DNA from: Spinacia oleracea
Taxonomy: Eukaryota; Streptophyta; Magnoliopsida; Caryophyllales; Amaranthaceae
Length of the DNA stretch: 64,000 nucleotides
Direction of reading: 5' to 3'
NCBI RefSeq assembly: GCF_020520425.1
Contig: NC_079492.1
Coordinates: forward strand, 106,737,157-106,801,156
Position 1 is the stretch's first letter; each line of letters starts with the position of its first letter. The translations under genes and the position numbers were made by a program. The notes below the pieces were generated by a model. That model saw nothing but the letters and a program-made list of their open reading frames with translations, did not search any database and had not been told where the DNA came from. Shown in pieces: positions 48,362 to 59,768 of this stretch.

Positions 48362-48661
48362 TTATTTGGATCCACAAATCCTATGACATGCCATGTACAT
48401 AGTTTTCTTCCAACATTTGATTGAGGAATACGTTTTGTCATCCAATTGCCATATGTACCAATATGCAATCATTGCTTGAATTATAGACTTAAGCATTACG
48501 ATTTTGCATGAGGCTTCAACACAATCCACGCCGTGAATTTTCTTGTAACCTTTAGCAACTAATCTAGCTTTGTGTGTGAACACAATTCCATGTTTGATGG
48601 TTTTTATCCTTAAAACAAACTTGCAACCAATAGGTGTGAAACTATTCTTGCAAATCAACAA
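48362..48661 (-). pseudogene. copia reverse transcriptase fragment (M2)
   Basis: Reads FTPIGCKFVLRIKTIKHGIV, then THKARLVAKGYKKIHGVD and VMLKSIIQAMIAYWYIWQLD, followed by DKTYSS. In intact copia RT these correspond to K(W/F)V, KARLVAKGY and the QMDVKTAFLNG motif. Here the region after the first catalytic Asp is wrecked (DDKTYSSIKCW in place of DVKTAFLNG). The YxDD box is not recognisable downstream. Non-functional. Confidence 0.82.
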
Positions 48662-49485
48662 AATTTCAATTTTGTCATCAAAACATTGAGTATGTTTTAT
48701 GGCCTCTAACCATTTAAAACATTTGAGTCTATATATGGCCTCTAACCATTTTAGGGAATCTGGGTTTCGTCATAGCTTTCTCACAGGTTATAAACTCATT
48801 AATCTACATGATAATAGTTTGACTGCAAGTTGTAGGTTTCTTCACTATCTAATAGAAGAATCGCATAGTTTCAGTGACCTGAACTCCATGTTTCTTCACT
48901 ATCCAATAGAAGAATATCATAGTTCCAGTGACTTGAACTCTATGCCTACTTGGGTATAGAACATCAAACAAATAGAATATCAATAGCCACTTGAAAGTCC
49001 TTTGAATATTCTGTTCTCCTTGAAGCACTTGTGAAGTCTTCTAAGAGATGTCTATTCTTTAAAGCCACTTCTAAAGTCCTTAAAGAATACGTGTTCGGAT
49101 TTTCTGAAGAACTTCGAAAAGCCTCCGGAATGTCCGTTTATGTTTGTTGTTCGCCTCGAAGACCTTTCGAGGTCTGTTTTCTCCCACTTGTCATTTTGGA
49201 AACGAATCTCCAAAATGACATTATTTCGAGCAAACAAACATTATGTTCTCAAAAATTCGTGGTAGAAACAATACCCTTGTGTTTCATTTGAATAAATCAC
49301 AATGAAACATATATCTAGACATGGGCCTTAGTTTATTGAATAACAAACACTAAGCTCCCACTGAGTTTAGCAACTCTTTAGATATATATTTACTAGTCTT
49401 CTATGCACGCGATGCGTGCGAGATAATATCTGAACTTTAAATTATTTTATTGCAACTAATCACCAATAATAATACGCCACAAAAT

Positions 49486-49713
49486 TTATTCACAAAGTTC
49501 ATCTAAAGAAAAAATATACATCATTCCTATTTTTTGGGTAAAATATACATCATTCCTATTATTACAGTGTACAAAGCAGAGTAAAAAAGCACTAATAGCA
49601 TGTTGGTCCATTTGCAGGTAAGCATCCTCCAAAGTCTTGTCTGGTGGAATTAATATACATTGCTTCCTCTCGTTGAGGTAGTCCCATACTTGGAACTGTT
49701 CACATTCCTTCAT
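49486..49713 (-). pseudogene. Unidentified gene fragment in the Helitron-like insertion
   Basis: 75-residue minus-strand frame: MKECEQFQVWDYLNERKQCI, then PPDKTLEDAYLQMDQHAISA. The composition is protein-like rather than random. It is followed by low-quality sequence containing a short direct repeat (ATACATCATTCCTATT twice). I do not recognise the source gene. It may be a captured exon. Confidence 0.3.
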
Positions 49714-49718
49714 TAGTT

Positions 49719-49773
49719 TAATACTTTCGCAAGCATCTAGTCGTATATGAACGCGATACTTGCGAAAGTATTA
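49719..49773. repeat. 15-bp perfect inverted repeat
   Basis: TAATACTTTCGCAAG at 49719-49733 pairs exactly with CTTGCGAAAGTATTA at 49759-49773 across a 25-base loop. It overlaps the second Helitron-like 5' end. Confidence 0.85.
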
Positions 49774-50265
49774 ACAAACTTAAAATTGTTTTGTTACAAC
49801 TAATCACAACAAATATTAAACACTAAAAACTCATCTGGTCTGGGTATTCACGACCTTGGGCTCTAGATGATCCTTCTTTTGGCATTTCGGCAATCTTTTT
49901 GTTCTGAGGTGAGTCTTGTCATTTTTTTTTTATCCCGTCACTTCGGCCTTCGATCTTGCGTACCTTGATTTTCGTTGCTAACGTTAATACATCTAATCAC
50001 CATTATTAGATTTTCTCTATTTAAAAAATTCTTTTTTTCTAAATTAGTAGAGAAATCGTACATTGCAAAAAAGCATTCCTTCTTAGGAAAAAGATAAAGG
50101 GATAAACTATATCTATATTTTAATCTAAAAAAATAACATTTTTTTTTTCTTAAAGAACCAGCCCATAAACAAAAGAAAAAATAGCCCTAAAAAAAACAAT
50201 TATACAAAAGATAAAATAAACCTTTTATTTTTTAATACACAAAAACATCAAAACACCTAAACTCA

Positions 50266-50520
50266 TTGGATTCTCCGCATAACTACTCTCGCCTCCTCTT
50301 TCTCCATGTCTCGTCCTCATCCTCTTTTCCTCCTCCCTGTTCCATCACTTTCCAATCACCGGAAATCTCCTATTCGTGTACCTCCGCTCATCTGACCCGC
50401 CGATCGTCACTGGAACTCTCTAAAATCATCTCGATTCTTCTGACTACGGAGTATCTCTATTCGAATCGAAGTGATTTTGCAGCTGTTCAAGCTAAGAAGA
50501 GTGATATATCTTCTGATTAA
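50266..50520 (+). pseudogene. Possible captured gene 5' exon in the Helitron-like insertion
   Basis: A C/T-rich stretch typical of plant 5' leaders or transit-peptide regions (CTCGCCTCCTCTTTCTCC) is open over 84 codons and ends in TTCTGATTAAGGTGTAAGT, which contains a splice-donor-like GGTGTAAG. The following 300 bases look like an intron with repeated TTTTAGGCGTTTTG words. The product is not recognised; the Ser-rich N-terminus could be a targeting peptide, but that is a weak guess. Confidence 0.3.
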
Positions 50521-50983
50521 GGTGTAAGTATGGTGGATTATCATTGATTCTGGACATTTTTGTTGTCCGATTCGTTACTTATTTGTGGGAAACGATTGGG
50601 TTTTATAGCTCTTAATTTTAGGCGTTTTGTAATTGAATTAATTTGTGAAATTATGGAGGCCCTTTACTGCTCTTGATTTTGGGCGCTTTTGTAACTGCTC
50701 CTTGATTTTAGGCGTTTTGATTGAATGTAATTCCTGATTGAATGTTAATTGACGTTTAAACAATTAATGAGCCAAAATGCTGGCACCGAAAAAACAAATT
50801 CTGATTTGTTTTGATTTTCAGTTTTGAACCATAATTTGTTATTTTTTTTAAATAATAAATAATCAGATTACAGTAATACGAAGTATATAATTGTGAAATA
50901 TTATGGGTATTTCAGTATTTTAAATTGGGGACACCAAAAGTGTTATTACCGAAAAACCCTCAGCTCTTCCCTTATAGAATAGA

Positions 50984-51770
50984 GATGAAAAGATATTCTG
51001 AAATTATTTTTCAATAGCTTTGACGAATTTGGTTTAGTTTGGTGGTAGTTGAGCATTTTGTTTTAGAAATTATAGGAAAAGTCTTTATAATTCATCATTG
51101 ATCGAATCAAATACTAATTGACTTCGATTATTCCAACGTAGATATGCCATATCTTATGGAGCTAGACCGTGAATTTACAACACACAATCATTGATGATCA
51201 TTCTTGACTTAAGTAATTATCAACATGATCTGACCTAGATCTTTATGATTCCTTGCTAAGTGGATTTTATACTTCTGAATCTTTGAACTAGCCAAACAGA
51301 TTCAAACTTATATCACATTGAGTAAATAAACCAATATGCACTCAAAACCAATAGCAACTCTTTAGATATATATAATTGAAAAAGATATCCTGAAATTACT
51401 TTTCAATAGCTTTGACGAATTTGGTTTAGTTTGGTGGTAGTTGAGCATTTTGTTTTAGAAATTATGGGAAAAGTCTTTATGATTCATCATTGATCGAATC
51501 AAGTACTAATTGACTTCGATCATTCCACTTAGATATGCCATATTTCATGGAGCTAGATTGTGAAATTACAACACACAATAATTGATGATCATTTTTGGTC
51601 TCAAGCAATCATGATCTATCCTAGATCTTTATGATTTCTTACCAAGTGGGATTTATACTTCTGAATCTTTGAACTAGCCAAACAGATTCAAACTTATATC
51701 ACACTGAGTAAATAAACCTATATTCACTCAAATCTGTGTGAAATAATAAAGTCATAAAATCTTTCTTTAG
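50984..51770. repeat. ~394-bp tandem duplication in M2
   Basis: Copy A (from about 50985) and copy B (from about 51379) share AATAGCTTTGACGAATTTGG, TTGAGCATTTTGTTTTAGAA and CTAGCCAAACAGATTCAAAC with roughly 5% differences. The duplication includes the word GCAACTCTTTAGATATATAT that marks the target of the Helitron-like insertion. Confidence 0.88.
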
Positions 51771-53490
51771 CTTTGAACTCTATTGTCTAGGCGTTCTAAC
51801 AATAGTTCATATCTTTTGTTACTTTCAACAAGTAAGACTAGCTTGTCTTGAATTGATCTAGAAATCAATCAACTTTCAAAAGTCCATCAAATAGAGCTTA
51901 CGAATGTTAACTTGTTGATATGGTCTAAGCAACAATGCCAAAGATTAGTGGAACTCAAATCAAGGGTTTGATTTGAACCTAGTAAAATTTTTATTGTTAA
52001 AGAGTTGTTTGTTTTAATCAAGCATATTCACTTAACCCGTAAATGACCATTTCATTCAAATAAACAAACAAACATTGTTTTTGTTCTTCTGAATGTGAGT
52101 CTTTCTGTGTTTGAAACAGAAATTTAGGTATGTTGATTATGGAACAAAATAGCCATTTAGTTCCAGCCTTTGAAAGGATTTAAAACAAACTAGATGACCC
52201 TACAACTAATGTAGCATTGCCATGCTTCATTTCCCACTTGTAGGTCATTAGTGTAGCCTAGCTTCCATTGTTTGAGTTATTACCGAAGTAAAAATCTCAA
52301 GCGGTATATGATACCAAGGAAGTTTGATTTCTAGGTCACTTCTCTTTAAACATAAACTTATAGGTAGAAACGGAATCGTAAATTCCTTTAATTTGTTCCT
52401 TGTTTTCCTATTTCTCGTACCTTTCTTATAGTCTTATGAATTGAATTCTCTAGTGTTGACTTTTATACTTTGTTAGATATGTCAAATGTCATTCCAACAA
52501 GGTTCTTACCATTTTATGTTGAATATTAAGTTTCAACTAGATGATCTTACCAGAAGCTTCTAAAGTTCTCTAAGTATCGATCTATTTGAATGTCTAGGGA
52601 CTAGACTCATTCGAGAATTAAATGGACAAAGATATTAGGTTGTTAACCATTGGTAAAGCTGAGCGTTTAAACTCAATGCTTTATGATCTCAAAACTACAT
52701 TGTATTTTTGAATCCACAAGCACCAATTGGTTCGCCTTTCGATTTTGATATTCGAAAACAACCATAAAAGTCGATATAAGAAACGTACATTTTAAATTGC
52801 TCACTTTCTCTCTTTTCCGTGAATCGTTCTTGGATTCACTACCAATCGAGGAAATTTTCTGTTACCTTTCTAAAAGGATTTACTGCAGTGCAAGATATTT
52901 AATTATAAACAATAATTAAAACATACATTGAAGCATGCAAAGTCTAAACATTTATCATGAATAATAACTTGAAATTAAAGCAATCATGCAATTCAAACAA
53001 GTTATTAGCATTTTATTCGAATTTATTGTTCCGGCAGGTGTGAATAAAATGATTCCAAGACCCTAAAATCATTGAAGAATTAAGCACATTATGTATTTTG
53101 ACTCAATTCTAAAGAATTTTAGGTAAGCAAAAGTCTTTTGCTAATAGTCTAGAAACTATTCTTGGTTGATAGGTACGTCTAAGAACTTTATTAGGTAAAC
53201 CTATCGATTTTGCCACGACATAAAAGGACTCCTTACTTATATCGTTGAGTTTCACCAAAACTAACATGTACTCACAATTATTTGTGTACCTTACCCCTTT
53301 AGTATCGATAAGTAACACCTCGCTATGGCGGAAAACTATTACTAAGATCGATGAAAAAAGGATATCCAAGTGAGTGTTATTTTGGCATGACACCTTTTAA
53401 CTCAATTTTTAAGTTTGGAACTTAAGGCTCTTACTATGTTAGTTAGATTTTAAGTGAACTAAAATCCTTAATCATGCAACATAATCAAGC

Positions 53491-53495
53491 TTCGA
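53491..53495. other. Target-site duplication TTCGA, left side of solo LTR
   Basis: Precedes TGTAATACCCC and recurs at 55764-55768 after GGGGCGTTACA. Confidence 0.92.
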
Positions 53496-54696
53496 TGTAA
53501 TACCCCAGATTTTTAAACTTGATTAATTATACTAATTATTTTAATTAGCCTTTCTAATTAAGCTTTAACCTGATTAATGAATATTTTATTTTGAAAATTA
53601 AAATGTTTTAATGATAAGTATTATTTTCAGGTTTAACGATTTAATTTTAAATCATGTTAAAACTTAATTTTATTAGGAGATTTTAAGCAAAAAGGGAGAA
53701 TTAAAAATCTAAAAGTTATCTATTTACTAAAATGCTCCCATGTATTCACAGAATTGGAAAACCAGGTTCTTGAACCCCTTTCTTCTCCCTCTTTCGTGTC
53801 ACCATTTCAATGAAGCTCAAACCCATGACTATCCATGTGTCTCTACTAATTCATTCTCTTTGCTAATTCATCAAACCTATTTACCTAAAACTAGACTAGC
53901 TAATCCTAATCACCAATTTATTAACTCAAATCTCTTACCCTTGTCTCTACCAACAATCTGAGTTTTTGCATCCATGGAGCACCATGTCCCTATAAATAGC
54001 TGCTCAATCATCCCAAAAAACAATACAATTCAAATTAACTTTTAATTTCTAAAACCACCATTAAAAGCCCTATTGAACAAATTCAATTTATGGAATCACC
54101 ACCATTTTTGCCGCTCAACCCCGCCGGAAAATCACCACTGTCTCTCACCTTCTGTCAGAAACCACCGTGACCAATCACCCCCAAACTCAGACCACCAAGC
54201 GACACCTATCAATAACCAAAGCTTGTCTCCCTCCTCGTGTGGCTGTAATTCGCCCTCCTCTGCGCACGAGCATCAATTCCCACCAGTCGCCGTCGACGTT
54301 TCGCCACCACCCACCTTCACCCGGAAATCCTACCGCCTCTTTTGTGCGGGTCCCGATCAGAAGCTGTCCGATCAGTAACCTGCTCTCTTTCTCCCTTCTT
54401 TGTTTCTCGGCTTTACAAACTGTAAGTCTCTTCAAACTTGGATATCTCGTTCCTTTACATATAGTACAATAATGGGCCTTGTTTTCTACTTTCCTAAAAA
54501 TGATATCCCGTATTGGTTTTGTATTCTTCGGGATGTTTAAAATTAGTGGGCCTTTTGCTTCTAATACTTGGATTTATTATCTTATGGTTGACTTTCAAAT
54601 AAGCTACTAAGATTAATGTAGTAGTAAAGATTTATAAGCTAATATATTCTTATTCTTTTAAAAAGAAAATGTGTTTGAATTTTAATTATTATTTTA

Positions 54697-54740
<44 letters not shown>

Positions 54741-55763
54741 TATTATTATTATTATTATTATTGCTACTACTACTAAAAGTAAGTAATAACTTGACTATAC
54801 TTATTTTTATAAAAGATCTCGATCCTCGGAGCTCAGGAAGGACGATAATCAAGGCTACAGAAAAAGTCTAGCCAATCACGAATAGAGGTAACGGCTATTG
54901 CTAGTACCCGCAAATCCCTTTTAAATGAGATTATAAAATTACGACGTTACATTTGATTTATTTAATCATTTTTATCGTGTTTTATGATTTGCGGGAAAGA
55001 AGTATGCTTTAAGTAAACTATTTCATATTTATATGATATTTATGAGAACCATGAAACAATCATATTTTATTGATCACCTGATCTCAAGAGTTATTTTACT
55101 TCAACTGAAGTACAGAGGTTGAGAATTATAAAATCCATTAAAACATGATAAATAAAAGTGAAAGACCTAGTTTTGTTGGCAGTATCAGTTCACAGGTTAC
55201 AGTTTACAGTTTCGGTCATGCATGTACCCAGGGGCACAGGCCCACAGTTGAGCACAGGCTCTTATGGACACCGGCCCATCGTGGAAGACGTTCCACCAGT
55301 TTATACTTGCCAACAACTAGCATGTTAATAAAAGAAAAGGTTATGAATAAACTAATATGATGTTTTTATTAAATGTTTTATGATATTCTTACTCCCTGTT
55401 TTAGTAACTAAAATGAGTTGAAATGATTTTACGTTACTAGAGTAGTACGTTACTGAGTCTTCGGCTCACCGTTTTGTTTTATGTTTTAGGTGCCGACCAG
55501 GACGGTGGATGCGATTAGTGGCAAGGATTTTGTCTTATTAGGGCTCACCTAGTTTAAACTTAATTTGTACTAAGTTCGAGTAAGAATTTTCTACTAAGTT
55601 ATGTAAGTCACTTTTGAATATTAATATAGAACATAGTTATATAAAAGTATTATGAGGATAATAGCCTTGTAATTCCCAAGAGGGAGTTACGGCGGTAATG
55701 TCCCGACCGAATTAGGAGTGATTCCGCTGCTTAATTACTTGAGTTAGAGGTCGGGGCGTTACA
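53496..55763 (+). mobile_element. Large solo LTR (2268 bp), Ty3/gypsy-like
   Basis: Runs from TGTAATACCCCAGATTTTTA to GAGGTCGGGGCGTTACA, bounded by TG..CA ends and a perfect 5-bp duplication TTCGA. The termini TGTAATACCCC/GGGGCGTTACA are themselves partly inverted repeats. The size and ends resemble plant chromovirus (Tekay/Del-type) LTRs, from memory; no coding domain is present to prove it. Strand is taken from the ends and is uncertain. TATAAATAGCTGCTC near 53991 is a plausible promoter box. It is inserted in the M2 leader. Confidence 0.85.
54690..54762. repeat. (TTA)n microsatellite in the solo LTR
   Basis: About 22 TTA units with one or two interruptions. Confidence 0.95.
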
Positions 55764-55768
55764 TTCGA
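55764..55768. other. Target-site duplication TTCGA, right side of solo LTR
   Basis: Partner of 53491-53495; M2 leader sequence resumes with TCTCATGCATATTTAAG. Confidence 0.92.
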
Positions 55769-56599
55769 TCTCATGCATATTTAAGACATATTTAAAGCAA
55801 TAAATAACTTAAAACATGCATAAGATAAATGTGATCTAGTATGGCCCGACTTCATCTTGAAGCTTCAACTTCAAAGTCCGTCTTGAAAATCTCCGTGGGA
55901 GGCGCCATTTTCTTCAAATAGGATAAGCTATAATTAAACTAATTACAACTATTTGATGGTACGCAGACCATATTTTAATTGAAAAACAAATTTGGTGCTT
56001 TAGACCAATTACATTCAAATTAATGGTATGCAGACCATATTTTCTATCCTATTTGGGCCATACTAGTCACTTCATAACCTGCAAAACATTACATATACAA
56101 TATATACCATTCACCAATTCATTATCATGAATGGCCCACATAGCTGGTTAGTAAAACACGTTATGCATCACATAAATATTTGCAGCAATTAATCAAGGGC
56201 CTTAATAATCTACTAATTATTCAGTCCTTATTAATTCTAATCAAGTTGTTTAACCTTAAAGGATTTGTAGACCTAATCAAGAGTTTAGGACTAAAATTAC
56301 TTCCACTCAAACCAATAAATTCATATGCTTTACTAATTTTAAACATAAAAATGTATTTCTAGTCTAACTGGAAACATACAAATTTAATTAAAATTTAAAG
56401 CTCATATAAATTTATAATTGAATCCATTTTATTTAATTTATTTTTCAGTTGAATTTAAATTAATTCAAGGTTTTTAATTTTAGTAAAATAATTAGAATAA
56501 ATTAAAATTTATAATAATTATAATATTCAAAATTAAAATCCAAGAAAACAATTTTAAATTATTAATTTTAAAATTAATTAAAATTACTTGAACTGAAAA

Positions 56600-57060
56600 A
56601 CTCAAATTAAAATTTAAAACGCGACAATCGTAACACGACGAGCACTTGGGCTTGCGCCCAAGCCCCGTCGAGTGCACGAGGCTTAGCGCCCCTCGACTGT
56701 TCGTGTAGCAATACGCAAGCAGGCCACACGCAACGCAGCAGTGCAGGCCATGCTGCGCGAGCCCGCTCGCTCGACGCGCCTGCTTGCCTCGCGTCTTCTT
56801 GCTTGCTGGGCGTGGCAGCGCGCGCTGTGGCGCAGCACGCTTGCTGCCCACACGCGTCTGCCCGATGGCTTGCGCCTTGGCCCTTCGCCCTTGCCCACTC
56901 GCCCATATGCGCACAGCACTCGATACAGGGCAGCGTGCTACCTTGTGCTCGTGTGCCATGGCTCTTGCTCGTTGCATCGTACCGCATGGGCGACGAGCTC
57001 CCTTGCTCGTCGTCGCATGCCCACACTATACAACACCCCTTAAGGGTAACACGTAGCGTC
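56600..57060 (-). other. GC-rich block in the M2 leader
   Basis: An island of GC-rich sequence within an AT-rich leader, equivalent to 43410-43880 in M1. Open frames exist on both strands (up to 161 codons), but they overlap, are Ala/Arg/Cys-rich and follow base composition. I see no protein family in them. Confidence 0.55.
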
Positions 57061-57794
57061 CATTGCTTTGTGTGTGCAAGTTTTATGAGCGAATTGCATA
57101 AAAATTAAAACTTTTATTTCCAAAATTATTGACAAATTAATAAATCATATTAATTTCATAATTTTAGGGCGAAAAATCGAAAATTCATTAATCAATTAAT
57201 TTCCGATTAACATGGATTCAAATCTAGGTCATAAAAATTAAAAATTTAACATAAATTAACAATTTTAATGGTGGATTTTAATCATTGGTACCTAATTAAA
57301 TTATTAATTAATCATGAAAATCAAATCAATTCTAAATTATTCGAATTTCAACAAATTAATCATAATTACAAATTAGGTTGTATAATTAACAAGTCTAGGC
57401 ATTCATAATTGTTAAACATATACAGTAGGTCAATCAAAAACTCAAGATTTATCAACAAGAATCTCAAATACTTAATTTGACATCTTAAATTTATAAACTT
57501 TTGCTTTCGAAAAACTAAAACCTCCGAAAAGTCATAGTTAGGCTTCGAATTTGGGAATTCTGGGTTTGGCTTCGAAAAACTAAAATTTTAGAATGCCTTT
57601 TACATGCGGAATTGACACAAAAATCACTCGATTTGGATGAGTAACGAAGAAACTGCCGAAAAACTGCGTACATATAATTAAATAAACGCAATTTGCAATT
57701 AATTACGAAAATTAATCACCCCTTTAATTCTTTGCAAATTTGTAAAATTTAACCATGTTTATGCAATTTAGATTATGAAAATAATAAGAGGCTC

Positions 57795-58132
57795 TGATAC
57801 ATATGAATAAACATAAATCATGCGGAAAAACCATAATGCCAGGAAACATATTATTTACACATAATCATATAGCATAATTTAGATGCATACACTTTGTAGC
57901 GTGCCCTCCCTAGCTGCGCCCGAACCGAACAAGAACAAGTCTTTAGGACTCCAAGTGTCGTCTCTCCGTAGATAGTCCACAGCACGTCCGGATCCGCCTT
58001 AAGATTGACCAACTAGAGTCGCCCTTAAGGTTCTTAGATTTTCGGCTATTTGGGTGCAAGTGTTTGGCTGATTTTTGCTTAAAATCTTACCTTGAATATT
58101 TCAATAATCGTCTGTTAAATATGTGACCCTAG
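57795..58132 (-). repeat. 5' LTR remnant of M2 fused to its PBS
   Basis: Matches the last ~340 bases of the LTR at 44788-46173. On the minus strand it runs ...CATATGTATCAGAGCCTC. The intact LTR end reads TATCATAACCTAACA and the PBS TGGTATCAGAGC, so the remnant is explained by a deletion between the two TATCA words. The other side stops at GTGACCCTAG (58132), the proposed inversion breakpoint. Confidence 0.82.
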
Positions 58133-58206
58133 GCTGAAACTCAGCCCCGGGCAAAAAGAAATATATAAAAGTGGCGTATGTGTGCGCAAAGAAAAAAATA
58201 GATTAC

Positions 58207-58848
58207 CTGCAGTAATAGGGGGCTTCCCTTAAAAATTTCGGATTTGGCATCCTTCTTCAGCTCATCCGCACTCAGCAAAGTCTCAGCAACAACCAACGGC
58301 ATGATAGAATAGCAACTTTCCATCTGGCTAATCAAGGGGATCAGCCTTATGTCACCGAACTCACCATTATTATTCGACAGCAAATAATGATTCAACAAGC
58401 AAAATACGAGGGCTCGAATGTTCAATTTTTGTTCGGTCATATTCTTACTAGGCCTAAAATGATGTTTTACAAGTTTTGCCAAGTTAACCTTATCGTCTAC
58501 AACAAGTTCAGCAAACATGTTATCATCTAGCCCTAGGAAGGCCCTTATGGTTGTTTTACCCTCTTCAATAGTGCCAGGGGTAACAGGAGTAGCATTAGTA
58601 GGATAACCAAGGATCGCAGCAAATTCATCAGGCAAAGGACATATTTCATTGCCCCGAAAGAAAAAAACATGATGATCGGAGTCCCAAAAGTTTAGGGCAG
58701 CATGCAGAAAATTATAATCAATATTAATTTGTTGTAAGCCTAAAAGTGCCTCTAAGTGGTATTCTTTTAACAAAGCTTTTTCTGTGGGAGTAAGGGCTCG
58801 TAGCCAACGCCTAACAGTCCGTTGGAGTGAGAAAGTAGGGGTCGACAT
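58207..58848 (-). CDS. DUF7745-like protein, exon 1 (antisense gene of Ogre-like element)
   Basis: I chose the ATG at 58848 (MSTPTFSLQRTVRRWLRALT) because a TATATAT box at 58934-58940 lies 86 bases upstream; an upstream in-frame ATG at 58962 would put this box inside the coding region. The exon has 214 codons and ends GSPLLLQ at CTGCAG/GTAATC, a good splice donor. Readable features: NFLHAALNFWDSDHHVFFF, CPLPDEFAAILGYP, then a helical region. This resembles the N-terminal half of plant DUF7745 proteins, a family of unknown function, as I remember it. The frame is fully open. The expected second exon is at 62650-63627 on the other strand, in matching splice phase. Confidence 0.65.
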
Positions 58849-58933
58849 GGCAAAAGCAGTAAATAAATTAGAGCACAGCAAAAAGAGAGAAAGAATTTGA
58901 GAGTGGTGGAAAATAAGGACGTATCTAGCCCCT

Positions 58934-58940
58934 ATATATA
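58934..58940 (-). promoter_or_regulatory. Possible TATA box of the antisense DUF7745-like gene
   Basis: TATATAT on both strands, 86-92 bases upstream of the chosen ATG. It lies in AGCTATATATAGGGG on the minus strand. Confidence 0.5.
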
Positions 58941-59017
58941 GCTGAACGCACCCAATAAACATCCTGATCCCATTCGGAAACGTGTTTAGAAATCCGAAAA
59001 TAAAATATTACCAGGAA

Positions 59018-59083
59018 AGAACTTTTAGCGCCCACCTCTGGGCGCCGGAATTTTTAACGCCTGAGCTGGGGCGCTGAAAATGC
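59018..59083. repeat. Palindrome pair (Ogre-like copy 3)
   Basis: AGCGCCCACCTCTGGGCGCC then AACGCCTGAGCTGGGGCGCT, just upstream of the antisense gene's promoter region. Confidence 0.8.
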
Positions 59084-59768
59084 AGCCCAAGGCCCAGATT
59101 TCACAAAAAAACACGGAATAGGAAAGGACTTAAGACCGTGTTGCTAAAACACGAGGCCCTATTACAAGTAAGATCAAGCCCAAAGCACCTTTAGCTCCCA
59201 AATAAGCAAAAAATAATAATAACAGTGAAACTTGGTCGAAACTTAGACTCATCTCAGAAAACGCTCATGTACACTTTTCAAAAAAAAGCAAGTTAAATAT
59301 CATGGTCATTCTTCGAAACACCAAAAATATGTGTCGTCAAGTCATTGGTTTTCCAAATAGAAAATGTCTGTCAGTCAAAGGGATAATCCGGGCCAAGCCA
59401 AAACCGGATGTCGCCTGAAAGCTAAAGTCGCACTCCATGGCTTCACTAAAAATAGCACACTACTATAGGAGGTCGCTCGCACATACGAGCGTGACCCCAA
59501 ACATGATTACAAAACGCGAAAAACAACCGACGAGCCCCAACACTTGGGGGCTCGCGAAAAGTGGACTCCAACAAGGAGCGCCAATCAAAATCACATTTCC
59601 AGACTGCGCCACGCACCATAACATGTTTGGATATCTCAAAAAATATTGTTAAACAAAAATACACAATGTGGACCCACTTATAGGACACATCTAATCAGGA
59701 AATATTACGACCCACCAACAGGTTGTAATCACCAAAAGCTCTTCTACATAGGCAAAATAAGAAATTCA

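Larger units (their letters stand above)
49391..50983. mobile_element. Helitron-like insertion with hairpin-bearing ends (tentative)
   Basis: This 1.6-kb stretch separates GCAACTCTTTAGATATATAT at 49368 from M2 sequence that resumes near 50984; the second copy of the duplicated M2 segment at 51354-51390 shows the same target word uninterrupted. The left end carries the palindrome GCACGCGATGCGTGC; a diverged copy of this end recurs at 49737-49769. No simple TIR and no TSD. The right end is CTTATAGAATAGAGAT. A non-autonomous Helitron is my best guess; a clear CTRR end is lacking. Confidence 0.4.
46174..58132 (-). mobile_element. Ty1/copia element M2, heavily decayed, with nested insertions
   Basis: The 5' LTR remnant is at 57795-58132 and the 3' LTR is 44788-46173. 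The leader (about 52900-57790) is interrupted by a 2.27-kb solo LTR. The coding part, about 46960-52880, is full of stops; recognisable pieces are RT (48362-48661) and a pre-integrase scrap near 52194-52330 (GDLQVGNEAW-like). It holds a Helitron-like insertion (49391-50983) and a tandem duplication (50984-51770). This is an old copy. Confidence 0.82.

Noticed and set aside
49368..51375. GCAACTCTTTAGATATATAT at 49368 and 51354 as a 20-bp LINE-type target-site duplication
   Set aside because: The second copy belongs to the tandem M2 duplication and the inserted segment ends near 50984, not next to it. The word marks the target site but is not a duplication made by insertion.
56492..57108. Several long overlapping frames (up to 161 codons) on both strands
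   Set aside because: All lie in the GC-rich block of the copia M2 leader. Absence of stops follows from base composition; the same block in M1 and in the LTRs gives different, unconserved frames.
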